Source: Pisaster brevispinus (lineage: Eukaryota > Echinodermata > Asteroidea > Forcipulatida > Asteriidae). Taken from it: DNA of 64,000 bases. The stretch spans positions 9,565,684-9,629,683 of the forward strand of contig JAMKCF010000019.1 in NCBI GenBank assembly GCA_023634235.1, read 5' to 3'. Each line of letters begins with the position of its first letter. The first letter of the stretch is position 1. Both the position numbers and the translations under genes were made by a program. Below, in pieces: positions 31,277 through 43,324 of this stretch. The notes under the pieces were generated by a model. It did not search any database. It worked only from the letters and a program-made list of their open reading frames with translations, and was not told where the DNA came from.

Positions 31277-33780
31277 ACCCATGAAAATGCACAGGAATGT
31301 GTAAATTCTTAACCTTTTTTTTCCCCCACATAAATGACATTCAAATTTTCATGGTACAAAATTACACAAAATACTAATTTACCACAATAAATGTTAGAAC
31401 TATTTGTACTATAAATAAGGTTAGAAATAAATACTTAAAAACATAGAAAATCGAATTATGGAAAAGGCTAGACTGAAGGGGGGAAAAATGTCCTGTTACC
31501 AAAAAATTACCAAGTTGGGGATCAAACAAGGAATTAATAATAAAAAAGATATATGTACTATTAATTATACAAAAACTATTAATGATTTCTAGTTATGGCT
31601 TCATGATTTGATAATTAAATGACTAGAAATTAAATGAACTCATTACAAATACAAAGTAGTATATTGGTGCTTAAATCTGAAAATATTGCTATTTATAAAC
31701 TAAAAACTCATGATAAAACATTAACACATTAATATCTGGATTTGGGGGTCAGCTTTAAGGCCCATTAAGACTGCTCAGTTTTATTACATACAATGATAGT
31801 TATTATTAACATTTATGTTATTTGTTTATGATTAATTGAAAAGGTTATACAACTAGTGGTGGGGTGAAACCCATTGCATAAGACAGGCCTACATGTAGAT
31901 GAACTCTTTCTTAACAATTATGATTACTAACATAAAACAAAACAATCAATGGTATGACCTTTATAATCAGTGAGCACAATGTCCTCGACAGAAATTAAGT
32001 AAAAAATTATGACATGCTAAAAATGATACATTTTAACATTAACTAACACAAAAGAAAATACATTAAACTAACATTAGTCTTTGGTTCAACACTAACTGTA
32101 ACTAATGCATGTAAATAAACTAACTTAGTTTTTTAGAACTAACCTAAACATAGTGACAATTAACATAAACAAAGTGTAGGCCGACACCCAACTAGCAATT
32201 TTTATGTTTGATACAACAAATAGTTCGGAATTCTCTACTCTCTCTACTCATTCTACTGGAACCGCAAGTGTTATTTAACTAATTACAAAAATAAATTAGC
32301 AAATATTCAAGTACCAATGCACTTACTTCAACAAACTTTTTCAATCATAAAGTGTCTTTTACATTAACTGTACAATATTATCTACATGTTATTTTGTGTA
32401 TTACTAACCAGAATTTGAAACCTTGTCTTTGTTTTAAAAAAATGGGACGGAGTGTCTCAGATATAAAAAATCATCGTCGTTGAAGATATTGAGACCAATA
32501 TCACAGTTTTTGTATCGCATCATATAGAAAGAAGACGGTATTGTTTGTCCACAAGGCCCATGAAATGCACTGGAATGTGTTGTCGTTATTTTATTTTTCT
32601 AAGATTTACAGACAAGTGTTCATATTGCAAAGTTTCACAAGTAACAAAAGTATGACAGTACATGAACCACAGAAAAAAGAGTTATCATTGTAAAGGCTAG
32701 ACAGAAGGGGGGGTAAATTTCTTGTAACTAAAAAGTTACAGACTGGGGGATCACACAAGGCAATAAAGATAGTTACAAAAAAGAATAACCATTACATTTA
32801 TAACAAATGATAAATGATTTGAAGTTAGGCTTTGTTGACAAAGTTTATATGTATGTTTTGGTTGTCTTTTGTAGTTCACGAATTTGCCAACAAGTATGTT
32901 ATAATGATAACGGTGAAGTAGATTTTTATTACTAATATGCCATAATTAAAGTAGATTTAATTTTTAGACCATTTAAACCCCCAAAATACAAAAGCTAAAT
33001 CTAAAACAACTTGTTTTTAATTATTTATTTTTTTATTTGTGACAAATCTGCTCATTGTGTTACTTCAATTAAGTAAAAATGATGACATGCTAAAAATGAT
33101 ACTTTTTAACATTAATATGACAATAACTAACACAGAAGAAAATATGTTAAACTAACATTAGTCTTTGGTTCAACACTAACTATAACTAATGCATGTAAAT
33201 AAACTAACTTAGTTTTTTAGAACTAACCTAAACATAGTGATAATTAACATAAACAAAGTGTCAGCCGACACCCAACTAGCAATTTTTATGTTTGATACAA
33301 CAATTAGTTCGGAATTCTCTTCTTCAAAGTGTCGATCTGTGAACATAATGATTGTCCAATGAAATCCCTGGTAGGGGTATTAGATGCGACAAATAAATTA
33401 ATGTCGGGACTTGGGGTCCGCTTAAAGGCCCATGAAGACCGCCCTATATTATTACATACAATGATGGTAAAATAATAACAAATTTATTATTATTATTGAT
33501 GTTATTTGTTAATTAATTGAAAAGGTTATATAACTAGTGGTGGGTGGTTCTTTTGGGTTCAAGCCCTCTTACATAAGTCAGGCCTATATGTAAATGAACT
33601 CTTTCTTAATAATTATTAAAAATTCTCTTCTTAAGGAAATGAAATCTCTGGTAGGGGTATTAGATGAGACAAAGAAATTAATGTTGGGACTTGGGGTCCG
33701 CTTTAAGGCCCATGAAGACCCCCCTTTATTATTACATACAATGACAGTAAATTAATGACAAATTGATATTGATGTTAACT
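31277..33780. repeat. AT-rich large direct duplication, ~1.1-1.3-kb unit
   Basis: Blocks 32,040-32,235 and 33,110-33,320 are nearly identical (CATTAGTCTTTGGTTCAACA; CCGACACCCAACTAGCAATT). CCCATGAAA(A)TGCAC.GGAATGTGT appears at about 31,280 and 32,552. A shorter inner repeat (GGGGTATTAGATG.GACAAA; GGGGTCCGCTTTAAGGCCCA) recurs at 33,370, 33,655 and, degraded, 31,740. No coding content is seen. The near-identity of the central part against weaker flanks suggests recent copying or gene conversion there. Confidence 0.75.
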
Positions 33781-33789
33781 GGTCTACAT

Positions 33790-35100
33790 TTATCACTAAA
33801 CAAGTATTTGAAACTGTCTTTTTTACGATGGTTTCCAATGTATGCACCACAATTAATTAAGAAAATTTGTGCAATAGTAGTTAGCTATTAAGAACTAATT
33901 TATTTTATTAAATAAAATGAAATTAAAAAAGGGAAAATCATGATAAATTGGGCTTGCACTTACAATTAGTTAAATCTCGCACCAAGTCGTTGTAAAAAAA
34001 ATCCGTCGTTTGGTTTTTACTAACGGGCGCTGCAGTTTGTATGCGATCGAGTCATCTATTAAGCCGTGCAAAAATGTAGCCTCGCTTCAGAAACAAACTA
34101 TTTTAACACTTGCACTGTGATAAAAAATAAAGAAATGATTATATCAGTTGCAGTGAATTTAATTAAACGGGTGTGTTTAAAGATCAGATTGATCCCACAT
34201 ATTACTTGGTAGTGAATAAATAAAGTTAAAGTAAACTTTAGTATTATAAAGTCACTTTTTACCTAATTTTGAATTGAAATAGTGTATTGTAAAAGTGAAT
34301 AATGAGTGTTTTTATCTGTTAACGGCATTCTTAAGTATAAATGTTGCAGTGGTGTAACCAGACACATGCAGGGGGTGGGGGCAGGGGCAGGGGCAAGCAG
34401 GGCAAATATATAATTGTGGGGGGCTACTAAATGTATCGAACTATTCTTTTGTGCACTTTTTCGATCTCAATCTGGGCCAAACAGGGCAAGAATTCTGAAC
34501 TGGGGGTCTCCTATACAATGTATAGATTATTTTGTTCAGTTTGGGGTTTCGTATCAAATGTGTATCTTAGTTTTGCTTAAAAACTTGATACTTTTGATAA
34601 GGTAAAGTAACTCATGTTATTCAACTTAGTAAGTACTTTATTAAGGACCAATAGACCATATGCATTGACGTCATGCGTAATGGTAAAAATTGACAAATAA
34701 TGGAAAACGCACATTTATGTTTGCGCGGGGCAGATGGACTAATGCTGAATCTTCATTTGATCTTTAGTTGAGGGCCTTCTACTCAACGGCATCATGTGCA
34801 TTTATTACTATGTTAAATATTTTGTTTTATTTATTTTGTAATTTATAATGTTGAGGTTTGTAGTCTTTACGTTCACTTGCGAAACACATTTTGTATAATT
34901 TTGTGTAATTTTGTTTTGCTCTTTTTAAATGGTATGAATAAACGTCTTGTTTTAACGTACACCAACAAACATGTTTGTATTTACTTTTTCCTCTCCTAGC
35001 TCATGCAAAGGTCAAAGGTCATAGGGTGCATCTCATTATTTTTTTTAATTTGACCAATCCATTCTAAGGTTTATATATTAGTTCCGAGCGATTTTTTTCA
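33790..35100. other. Gene-free stretch with a hAT-like terminus
   Basis: CAGTGGTGTAACCAGACA at about 34,350, followed by G-rich sequence, resembles the left end of the MITE at 8,587. No matching right end or target duplication is found. The rest shows nothing. Confidence 0.4.
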
Positions 35101-35105
35101 AGCGA

Positions 35106-35186
35106 TGATTTAGCCCAGCGGGCTAGCTCACAGCTCCTGGAATTCTGGAGCTGTGAGCTCGGGGGTTCAAATCCTGGTGGGCCCCT
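35106..35186 (+). repeat. tRNA-like relic, plus strand
   Basis: TAGCCCAGCGGG fits the A-box consensus and GGTTCAAATCC fits the B box exactly, about 50 bp apart. A stem GCTCC/GGAGC with a 9-nt loop stands in place of a regular 7-nt anticodon loop, and the acceptor stem is poor. So it is a tRNA-derived repeat or pseudo-tRNA, not a working tRNA gene. Confidence 0.55.
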
Positions 35187-35224
35187 TTTTTACCAGTAAA
35201 AAATAACTTTTTTTTTAAATTTTG

Positions 35225-35305
35225 TAAAAATGGGTAGGGCTTGAACCCAGTACCTTCAGCTCAGTATGCACTCTCTCTCGCCGCTCTGCTACTGAGCTTT
35301 CATGA
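35225..35305 (-). repeat. tRNA-like relic, minus strand
   Basis: The complement has AAGCTCAGTAGCAGAGCGG (A-box/D-arm-like) and GGGTTCAAGCCC (B box in its T-arm). The acceptor stem and anticodon arm are poor. It faces the plus-strand relic at 35,106-35,186, with about 40 bp between the two. Confidence 0.5.
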
Positions 35306-35606
35306 AAATCATACGATTTTTGACCTGATGAATATTAGAATGGCCTGACTTAGAAAATTTTTCAGAAAAAGTTTTCCCTGGCTATACCCTTGGATTTTTG
35401 GCTGAATTGAGGGCTGACCAAGGGCCTTGGAGCTTGGCTTGGGGAGTAAAATTTCTAAGTGCTGAGGGGCCAGGGAGGTTGCTGGTCAGTCAGTCAGCCA
35501 GTGGGCTGGGCTGGTTGAGCTGAGGGCTTGGGGTGATGGTCGGAGTGGTGGGCTGGGAAGACAGTCGGTCAGCTGGTAGGATGAGTTGGTTGGACTAAAG
35601 GCTCGG

Positions 35607-35752
35607 TGTGGGGTGAGGATAGGGAGATGGACTAGTAGTCTAAGTCAGCATGTTAGGGATTGGCTGGCTGGAGATGGGTGTGGGGTGAGGATAGGGAGAT
35701 GGACTAGTAGTCTAAGTCAGCATGCTGGGGATTGGCTGGCTGGAGATGGGAA
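35607..35752 (+). repeat. 72-bp unit, two near-perfect copies
   Basis: TGTGGGGTGAGGATAGGGAG starts at 35,607 and again at 35,679, and the 72-bp units differ by only a few bases. The upstream 35,400-35,600 is G/T-rich with short related phrases (GTCAGTCAGTCAG, GGGCTGGGCTGG). The open frame across it is repeat-derived. Confidence 0.85.
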
Positions 35753-35889
35753 TAATAAGGGTAGGTATAGGACTGGGCCTAGTTGGGAGGGGGATGGTGG
35801 GTCGAAAATAAACATGTTTTTTTCATGGGTATGTTCATGAGATTTCACTGTAGGCTGGAATATTTTATGGAACGGTAATAAATAAATAA

Positions 35890-36945
35890 AATTAATTTAT
35901 AGGTGTGGTTTTGTGTTGAAGTTATAACTGGGTCGGTTTAGATTTTTTTCTTTAAGTGACACTTTTTAGATTAAATGAGTATTTAATAAACATTTTAAAT
36001 AAAGTTAAAGGTGTCGTTTTTGTATTGAAGCTGTAACTGGGGTGGTTTAAAAAAAATTTTTAAGGTACGATACTTTTTTGAATTGAAGGAGTTTTTGATA
36101 AACAAATTAGATAAACAGAGGTGTGGTTTTGTGTTGAAGGTATAGCTGGGGTGGTTTAGAAATATTTTAAAGGTATGACACTTTTTGGATTAAAAGAGTA
36201 TTTAATAAATAAATTAAATAAATTTAAAGGTGTTTTTGTATGGAAGGTGTAACCGGGGTGGTTTAGAATGTTTTTAACGGTATGATACTTTTTGGATTAA
36301 AAGAGTATTTAATAAATAAGTTAAATAAATTTCAAGGTGTTGTTTTTGTATTAGAGATATAACTGGGGTGGTTTAGAATGTTTTTAAAGGTAAAATACTT
36401 TTTGGATTAAAAGAGTATTTAATAAACAAATTAAATAAGCATAAAGATGTGGTTTTGCGTTGAAGGTATAACTGGGGTGGTTTAGATTTTTTTTAAAGTG
36501 ATAATTTTTAGATTAAAAGAGTATTTGATAAACAAACTATATAAAGTTAAAGATGTCGTTTTTGTAATGAAGGTATAACTGGGTTGGTTTAGAATATTTT
36601 TTAAAGGTATAATACTTTTTGGATTAAAAGGGAATTTAATAAATAAATTAAATCAATTTAAAGGTGTTGTTTTTGTATTGAAGGTGTAACTGGGGTGGTT
36701 TAGATTTTTTTTTTAAGTGATTTTTTTTTAGATTAAAGGAGTATTTAATAAACAAATTAAATAAAGTTAAAGATGTCGTTTTTTTAATGTTCATAATGTT
36801 TTTAAAGGTATGATACTTTTTAGATTATTTAATAAATAAATTGATTAAATTTAAAGGTGTTGTTTTTGTAATGAACGTATAACTGGGGTGGTTTAGAATG
36901 TTTTTAAAGGTATGATACTTTTTGGATTATTTATATAAAGGGATT
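35890..36945 (+). repeat. ~108-bp AT-rich satellite, ten units
   Basis: Units start near 35,900, 36,006, 36,118, 36,226, 36,334, 36,441, 36,548, 36,659, 36,768 and 36,852. Each carries GGTGT.GTTTTTGTATTGAAG, AACTGGGGTGGTTTAGA, ACTTTTTGGATTAAAAGAG and TATTTAATAAA.AAATTAAAT or close forms. Some units share variants (GATGTCGTTTTT at 36,548 and 36,768), hinting at higher-order duplication. Non-coding. Confidence 0.9.
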
Positions 36946-39123
36946 ATTACTTGTTATGCTGAAGAGATTAATAGACTATTTACGACACTTTTCTATATAG
37001 ATATTTATTACTGTGGCCATCTTTGTTGAATTCCCCATGTACTTATACAGGCCTAATACTGGAGTGTACTGGTTTACCAAATGGGACCAGTTTATTTTAG
37101 ATGCACAAAGTTTAATTTTGTCACTGGTGGGTTTTGTTAATTCTTAAAGATCTATTGTTCGAACCTTGCTGAAGTGAAGTTTTCTTGTAATTTAATTATA
37201 CTCTATGCCTTGCATATGACCCTTATTACAAAGACAAATTACATGCACATAAAATAAAGGAATAAAAGAGATTTCTGGCTACTTTTATAGAATCATTTTA
37301 TTTGAATACTCAATTTTTTTTAACTCAAAATAATGTAAAACAAACAATATAACTTTCAACTATTCAGTTAAATACATAAATTTTACAACAGCCAAAAAAA
37401 AAAAAAAAAAAAGCTTAAACAATTTTGAAGAGTGATAGGCCTATTCTGCACTATCTGGACACATTTTTATTTGTTCGGCTAATTTCAATTATCTTATTTA
37501 TCGATTTTAAGTAAACCCAAAATCATAACGTTTTGAGGCATATTTTTTGCATTTCATTTTGAGGAACATTTTTTTTGACATTTTAGATATAATTTCTTTC
37601 AGGAACTTTTTGTTTTAAGGTAAAGTTTTCAAAAAGAAATCTTTGTTTAATAACGTGTACAGGAAATAAATTATTGCTTTTCGGAAAAGTAAATTCATTC
37701 AACTCAACTTGTCAAACTTGTCATCAAATTAGGTTTTCATGTCAAGCAACCATGGCCAAGATGACTGTTTTTCTTCATGTCAAGCAACCATAGCCAAGAT
37801 TACTGTTTTTTCAGACATTTTGAGCAGATTTGTGGTTTTGATTTTAAGGTTAATTAAAATAAGACCTGATATCTAGCAAAACACAGAACTTCTTGGCATT
37901 TAACATAAAAATGTCAAAAAAGGTTTATACTTGACCCCAGGGACAAATTAGAAATTTTTATGTTTCCTCATCAAGCAAAATAATGTGAATGTTAATTTTG
38001 GAGATAATACAAAAATCTGGGTGTTTTTTTCCTCTTCAAATTGGTTCAAAGTTTAGGGTTCTGCTAGAGCCAATCACAAATAAGACCTAATTTTTTTAGG
38101 GTTAAAAATAATATTCCATTGCTTTTGTGTTTTTTCTCCATAATGTATTTATAATACCAGTGAATTAAAGACCAATCAATGCAAAGAAATATGAGTACTT
38201 GATACTATACTTAACGTTCATTAGGAAATTTTCTGCAGATGGCATGCCTTCAAAATACAAACAAATGAAATCTGTATTAAATAAAGTCAAACATTTATGA
38301 GGTAGGCTGTATATATGACCTCTAGGCCTAAAAGTGTCATTTTAGCTTTTGAATTATTCAAGAAAGTATTCAAACTTGATAGAAGTTCAACCATGAGATG
38401 TGATTTTTTATGAATTCTTTATGTAGAGGTCTGTGTAGAACTAATCGTTCTTTAACAAAGGATTGTACTTTTTGATGTTTTTTTCAAAATTGTTTGAGAA
38501 TTTTTTTTTCGCAAAAGAATTTGAAATTGTTTTAGTGGAACAAAATACTGACTAAACCTGCAAAGGGTTGTGGTAAAAACTTAAGAAAAATTGTGTGGTC
38601 TTTTGGAAAATTCAAAAGCATAAATGTACAAATAAAGTTAACTTACAGACAAGACATCTTATCAGAAGTTCAATCCAACCATTCATGTTTCATATTCCTT
38701 AAAATGAATACACACACATGAGTTTTACACTTACCTTTTTGGCAGAAAGGGCATTTTCAATACAAGCATGATTTACAAAGCATCATTTTGTTGATTGGTG
38801 GATCTCAATTCAGCTTTTCTGGCTCTGTCTAAAAACAAAAATAAAAAACTACTTAATTGTAACAAACTAAAATGGAATAACGGTGTTTATTTTTCTTTCA
38901 GGAATGATTAACTGAAAAAGAAATCAAATTCAATTTGATCTTTTGGGTGTGTATTTCACATCTCTTGAGATTTGCATTTTGGCATTATATTTAGGGCGTT
39001 CAAAATGTTGCCTAACCGGTGCTACTAAACAGGTGTGGGGGTGGGGCGAATTGTACCCCCCCCCCTCAACAAAACCCAAAACAAAACAAGCAAGAGTGAT
39101 GTGTTGACAAATATAAATGCCCT
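36946..39123. other. Gene-free AT-rich stretch
   Basis: It contains only a short tandem doublet at about 37,738-37,812 (TCATGTCAAGCAACCAT.GCC twice) and an A homopolymer near 37,395. No exon recognised. Confidence 0.5.
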
Positions 39124-39271
39124 GGGGCCGATTTCACAAAGAGCTAAGATTGATCGTAACTGCAAATCAATCGTAGTTGCATAGTAAAGTGTGATGTCAC
39201 AATGTAAATCACTATGGTGATACTGACAATTTGTCTTACGATGGATTTTATTGCTTTGTGAAATCGACCCC
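39124..39271. mobile_element. MITE, GGGGCCGATTTCACAAAG-type
   Basis: Termini GGGGCCGATTTCACAAAG and CTTTGTGAAATCGACCCC are inverted repeats with one mismatch. The interior includes GTGTGATGTCACAATG, shared in part with the copy at 60,227. No open frame. Confidence 0.75.
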
Positions 39272-39279
39272 GGCTGACA

Positions 39280-40520
39280 TTAATCTCATTCATCTTAAGT
39301 CAGAGCTCTGACATTTCTCTTGTTCTAGCCATAATGACCTGGGCATTTGACCTTGGGGGTCCCAGGACCGATCCACACACCAAGTTTGGAGTTAATACGC
39401 CACGCCCTGCTTGAGTTATCACTTTGACAACATTTCTTTTGTTTCTTTTGTTTTAGCCATAATGACAGTGACAATTTTACTTGCTTTCTTTTATCGGTTC
39501 ATTTTGTGTTGTTGTTTTGCTTATTTTCTTTTACATGGTTTGTTGTATAGGAATACCGGTACTTGTTTTTATGTATTTATATTTTTATCAATTTTGTATA
39601 CTAAGGGCCCCGTGGGAGACCACATTGTTTGTGAACGGGTTACCCTGATAAAAGATAAGGAATAAATAAAAAATAAATAGAATTAACCTTGGGGTAACAA
39701 AATAGGCTTCTGGAGGATTCCAAGACCAACTTACAAATCAAATCATATTCTAGAGAAAGCAGTATCTGAAAACCTAAACAAATGCAACAGCTGATTTTGT
39801 TTGTTACAACCAAAGTTAAGGACAATGTGTTTACATGCTAAAAATTCTACACGGTCTTCACTATTTTCTCCTGACTCCCAAAATGGATTAAGCCCAATAT
39901 TTCCTGGGTTTGATATTTCATGGACATGGTTGATGTATAAGGTTGATCACACAAAACGTGAACACTGCTGTGACTATTTTGTCAGCTCTACCAATCTTGT
40001 ATAATACCTTTAAATAAACATACACAGAAGGCCAAGGCAAACACTATATGACCCTTCGGCTTTGCTGGTGGGGCATAAGAAAGGGGGGAACCCACAACAC
40101 AAGAGTTTTTCACAAATAATAATTGTCTTTTGTTTTATACCAAACCCATGAGTCACTCTTGTCATTAATGCTTTTGAAACAATGAAAACAGATATTCGTT
40201 GGTCCCCAAACCATGGGCGTAAGGGGATTTTGCGGTAAAGGGGGTGGGGGCAGAGGGGTTGATTTGCCCAAAACTTTTCACAGTTAAAAATATATCAGTT
40301 TCTAATACCAGGTAAAAGGTATTTTTGTGCTTTTTCGGTCCATTTGTTAAATTTTATTTTCAATTTTTGCTGTGCCTGAATTGACCCTACTGTTTTTCCT
40401 GAATTGTGAGAGCAGTTGCCCCCCCCCACCCTACTTTTAATGCACTTATGCCCTCTTCCCCTCCAAAGCAAAATAAACATATCAATAAATTTTAGAGTAT
40501 GGCGCCAACACTGCCAATAG
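39280..40520. other. Gene-free stretch
   Basis: A hydrophobic open frame of 84 residues (39,411-39,665) lacks splice context or similarity. A CATGGGCGTAAGGGG phrase near 40,213 recalls hAT termini but has no partner. Confidence 0.4.
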
Positions 40521-40649
40521 CTGGAACTACCAAGAAAAAGTGATGATAAATTTGAATAAAGGAAACTAGGATAGATTTATGAACTTATAACCATTTTAAT
40601 GTTCAGGAATTTCCTTGACTTTTTATAACGGAGAGAGCAGTTCATTTAC

Positions 40650-40737
40650 CAGACTCAATGTTAGGAAGCTTATCCACTGCAAGTCTTGGGCATCTACTTG
40701 GTTGATGAGTAGATCTCTGTGAAGATGACAACCCTCG
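40650..40737 (-). repeat. Module A, minus copy 3
   Basis: The complement runs TGATACAG|, 88 nt, GAGTCTG|GTAAAT. It reads RGLSSSQRSTHQPSRCPRLA then VDKLPNIESGK. Compared with the plus copies it gains about 20 nt before the donor, and an earlier GT is used. The arms are partly kept (GTAGATGCCC opposite AGATCTAC). Confidence 0.6.
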
Positions 40738-41245
40738 CTGTATCATGCAAACAAAGAACACAATAATGCTTGACTTAGCTTTTAAATAATAACAAGTAAT
40801 GAAGCACAAGGGTAGTTTGAGAATACCTTTAATTATTGCAAAGAATGACAATTGCAAAAAGATGTTACAGGGTAAACTGCCCACTGGTATTTTTAACCAG
40901 ATCACTTATTATTGACAGACATTTTAAACATGATTATCAAATATAATTTCCTAAACTCCAGAAGAAAACTATTTAGAAGTGTTTACAGATTTTAGAAGTG
41001 TTTGCAAATTTAAGAAGTGTTTACAAACTTGTCTCAAAGCCTAGTATCATCAAACTGCCCAAATTCTCTTGTTGCATCTCAAATTAATGGTTGTTGATGA
41101 AGACACCCTTGATTCTTTAGGCATGCCATGTTTATAAAAACCCTTCTTTTCGGTGGCGATTGTCTGGCCAAGATTGTAAAGAGTCCAAATAAGGAACATT
41201 TGGGGCTATTAGTTGTTGAACCCACATGTTGAAACTGGTTCTTAC

Positions 41246-41345
41246 CTCTTAATGGTGGAAGACATTGTTGTATCTTGACACTGGGCAGAATGCATCTTCT
41301 TTTGGAGAGGTAGACTTCATCGACAATGGCATGTCTGTATCTAGC
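41246..41345 (-). repeat. Module B, copy 1
   Basis: The complement runs CATTTAG|, about 100 nt, AAGAG|GTAAG. One frame contains MKSTSPKEDAFCPVSRYNNV then a stop (TAA) just before the donor. Copy 2 reads MKSTSPKLDACCPSSRFKDV at the same place, so the amino-acid pattern KSTSPK-x-DA-x-CP-x-SR is shared. Family not recognised. Confidence 0.5.
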
Positions 41346-42235
41346 CTAAATGTAAACAAATAAAAACAATATTTTGTGAAAGGGGTGTGTAGTTTTTCTA
41401 TGATTGCAGAAGCAATTCTTTGACGACAAGAGGGCCCAATACGGGCAAAACACTGCAATAATTTTCATAAAAAAGACATCCTACTATGTTTTTCTCTCGC
41501 ATGTCCACTGTGGGTGTTCTGTTGTGTGGGGATTTGTTGATGGTTTCACTCTTTTGGGGTGAATCTCTGTTTACTGAAATATTGGTGCAGGTTCTTCTCC
41601 ATAACATTTCACAATACATGTGAAGTTTTTAAACAACGACCCAGCCTATTTATGTCACCATTATCACACAAAATGACGTGTGCGCTGCACAGAAAAAGCT
41701 GCATGTTTAGGGAAACACTCCTTTGAAGTTGAACTATTTTTCAAATTGCTGTTTTGGAGATTGCTTACTGTTTGTAGTTTTTTTACAACCAAAATAGAGC
41801 TGTATGCAGTCCTGTATTTATTTGATGAGGTAATTTTTCTTAAATACATCCGTCACTTTGTGAAAACGAAAAGGACATACCATGTGTTTGTGATATTGCA
41901 ATTTATACAACTGTTTTCTTTTGTTTAATATAACAACCTTTGCCAGACAAAACCCTCTCAACACTACCAATTGTGTTTATATCATTCACTCCAATGCTTT
42001 TGATACAATATAATATCAGATGTTCGATTGTCCCCCAAAATTTCTTTGCCCATCACTTGCCCCCGAAAAAAAAAAAAAAAAAAAAATAAGTTTTAGATTC
42101 TTGGGGCCACTAGGGTGTACTACCAATGGAAAGTGACACTAAATTTTAATGAAGGAAATTAGGATAGATTTATGAACTGTTTTAATTTTCAGGAGTTTCT
42201 CTTACCTTTTAAAAAGGAGAGAGCAGTTCATTTAC

Positions 42236-42335
42236 CAGACTCATTGTACACAGTTAGGAAGTTTATCAACTGCAGGTCTAAGACTTCTATTTGGTTGAAT
42301 ATATGAGTAGATCTCTGTGGCGATGACAACCCTTG
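42236..42335 (-). repeat. Module A, minus copy 4
   Basis: The complement runs TGTAGATACAG|, about 100 nt, GAGTCTG|GTAAAT. It starts QGLSSPQRSTHIFNQ and then diverges from copy 3 through small insertions. The hairpin arms are lost. Confidence 0.55.
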
Positions 42336-42652
42336 CTGTATCTACAAAAAAAGAATACAATAATGCTTCACTTGGCTTGAAAACAATAACAAGTAATAAA
42401 ACACAACGGTAGTTTGAAATAAAAACTTTCACATTGCAATGCATGGTAGTTGCAAAATTATATTACGTGGTCAATTTCTCAGTTATATTTTTCACTCAAT
42501 TACTTGTCAGTGACAGATTGTTAAAATATGATATCTCAAAGAAAATTTCCAGAAAAAAAACAAATTAGACCAGTATTTTCTTTACAAATTCTTTTTTAAA
42601 GTCTAGTCATCAAATTGTCCAAAATCTGTTGCTGCATCTCAAATTAATTTAC

Positions 42653-42749
42653 CTGTTGATGATGACATCCTTGAATCTTGATGATGGGCAGCATGCATCT
42701 AGTTTTGGAGAGGTAGACTTCATTTGACGACGGCATGTCTGTAGCTTGC
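42653..42749 (-). repeat. Module B, copy 2
   Basis: The complement runs TGCATTTAG|, about 97 nt, CAACAG|GTAAAT. The frame LQTCRRQMKSTSPKLDACCP then SSRFKDVIIN is open through the donor. It is upstream of module A copy 4 by about 320 bp on the minus strand. Confidence 0.5.
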
Positions 42750-43324
42750 CTAAATGCAATAAAAATAATGATAATAATATTTTGTGAAAGGGGCTGGCTA
42801 GAAAGGGGTGTGCTGTTGTTTTCTCTCAATCACATTAAAAATTTGACAATTCTTTGACCATAAGAGGGCGCCGTACAAGTAATTTCAAAACACTTGCTTT
42901 TTATATATCTGGTGGTTTTAAAAGAATTACTTTCCAGAGCTACCAACATTTGCATCTTGCAATCATCAGGGAGATTTTTTACAATCAGGTTGACATTTAG
43001 AAATACAATCAACATACTAAGGAAAACATTTCCATATTCAGAAAAATATTTTAATTTGTTCATCAGAACATGGAAAGATTGGTTTATTTTTAGGAAACTC
43101 TCTGCAAAATCAGGGTGTGGCAGCTCTGTCATTTTGTAATGGACCCATAGGCCATCTCAAATTAAGTTCAGGTGGGGGGTTGTAAACACAATTCAAAAGC
43201 AGTTTCATGTGACTGCTACAGCTAATCAAGCTGCATACCGGGGTGCCACACAGACTCCAAAAGTTATTGCAATTAATCCGTTTTTCAATTTGCTCAGATT
43301 TAATTCCCATATAAAAATAGATTG

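Larger units (their letters stand above)
40530..43130 (-). repeat. Tandem duplication carrying modules A and B
   Basis: Two units of about 1.5 kb (roughly 40,530-41,620 and 42,120-43,130, with spacer) share GGA(A)ACTAGGATAGATTTATGA-type phrases, GAGAGCAGTTCATTTACCAG, CATCTC.AATTAAT and TTCTTTGAC.A.AAGAGGGC. Each unit has a module B followed, on the minus strand, by a module A. The order on the minus strand is B (42.7), A (42.3), B (41.3), A (40.7). Confidence 0.7.

Noticed and set aside
39411..39665. Hydrophobic 84-residue frame as a membrane protein
   Set aside because: T-rich DNA gives hydrophobic codons by chance. No similarity, splice sites or conserved motif.
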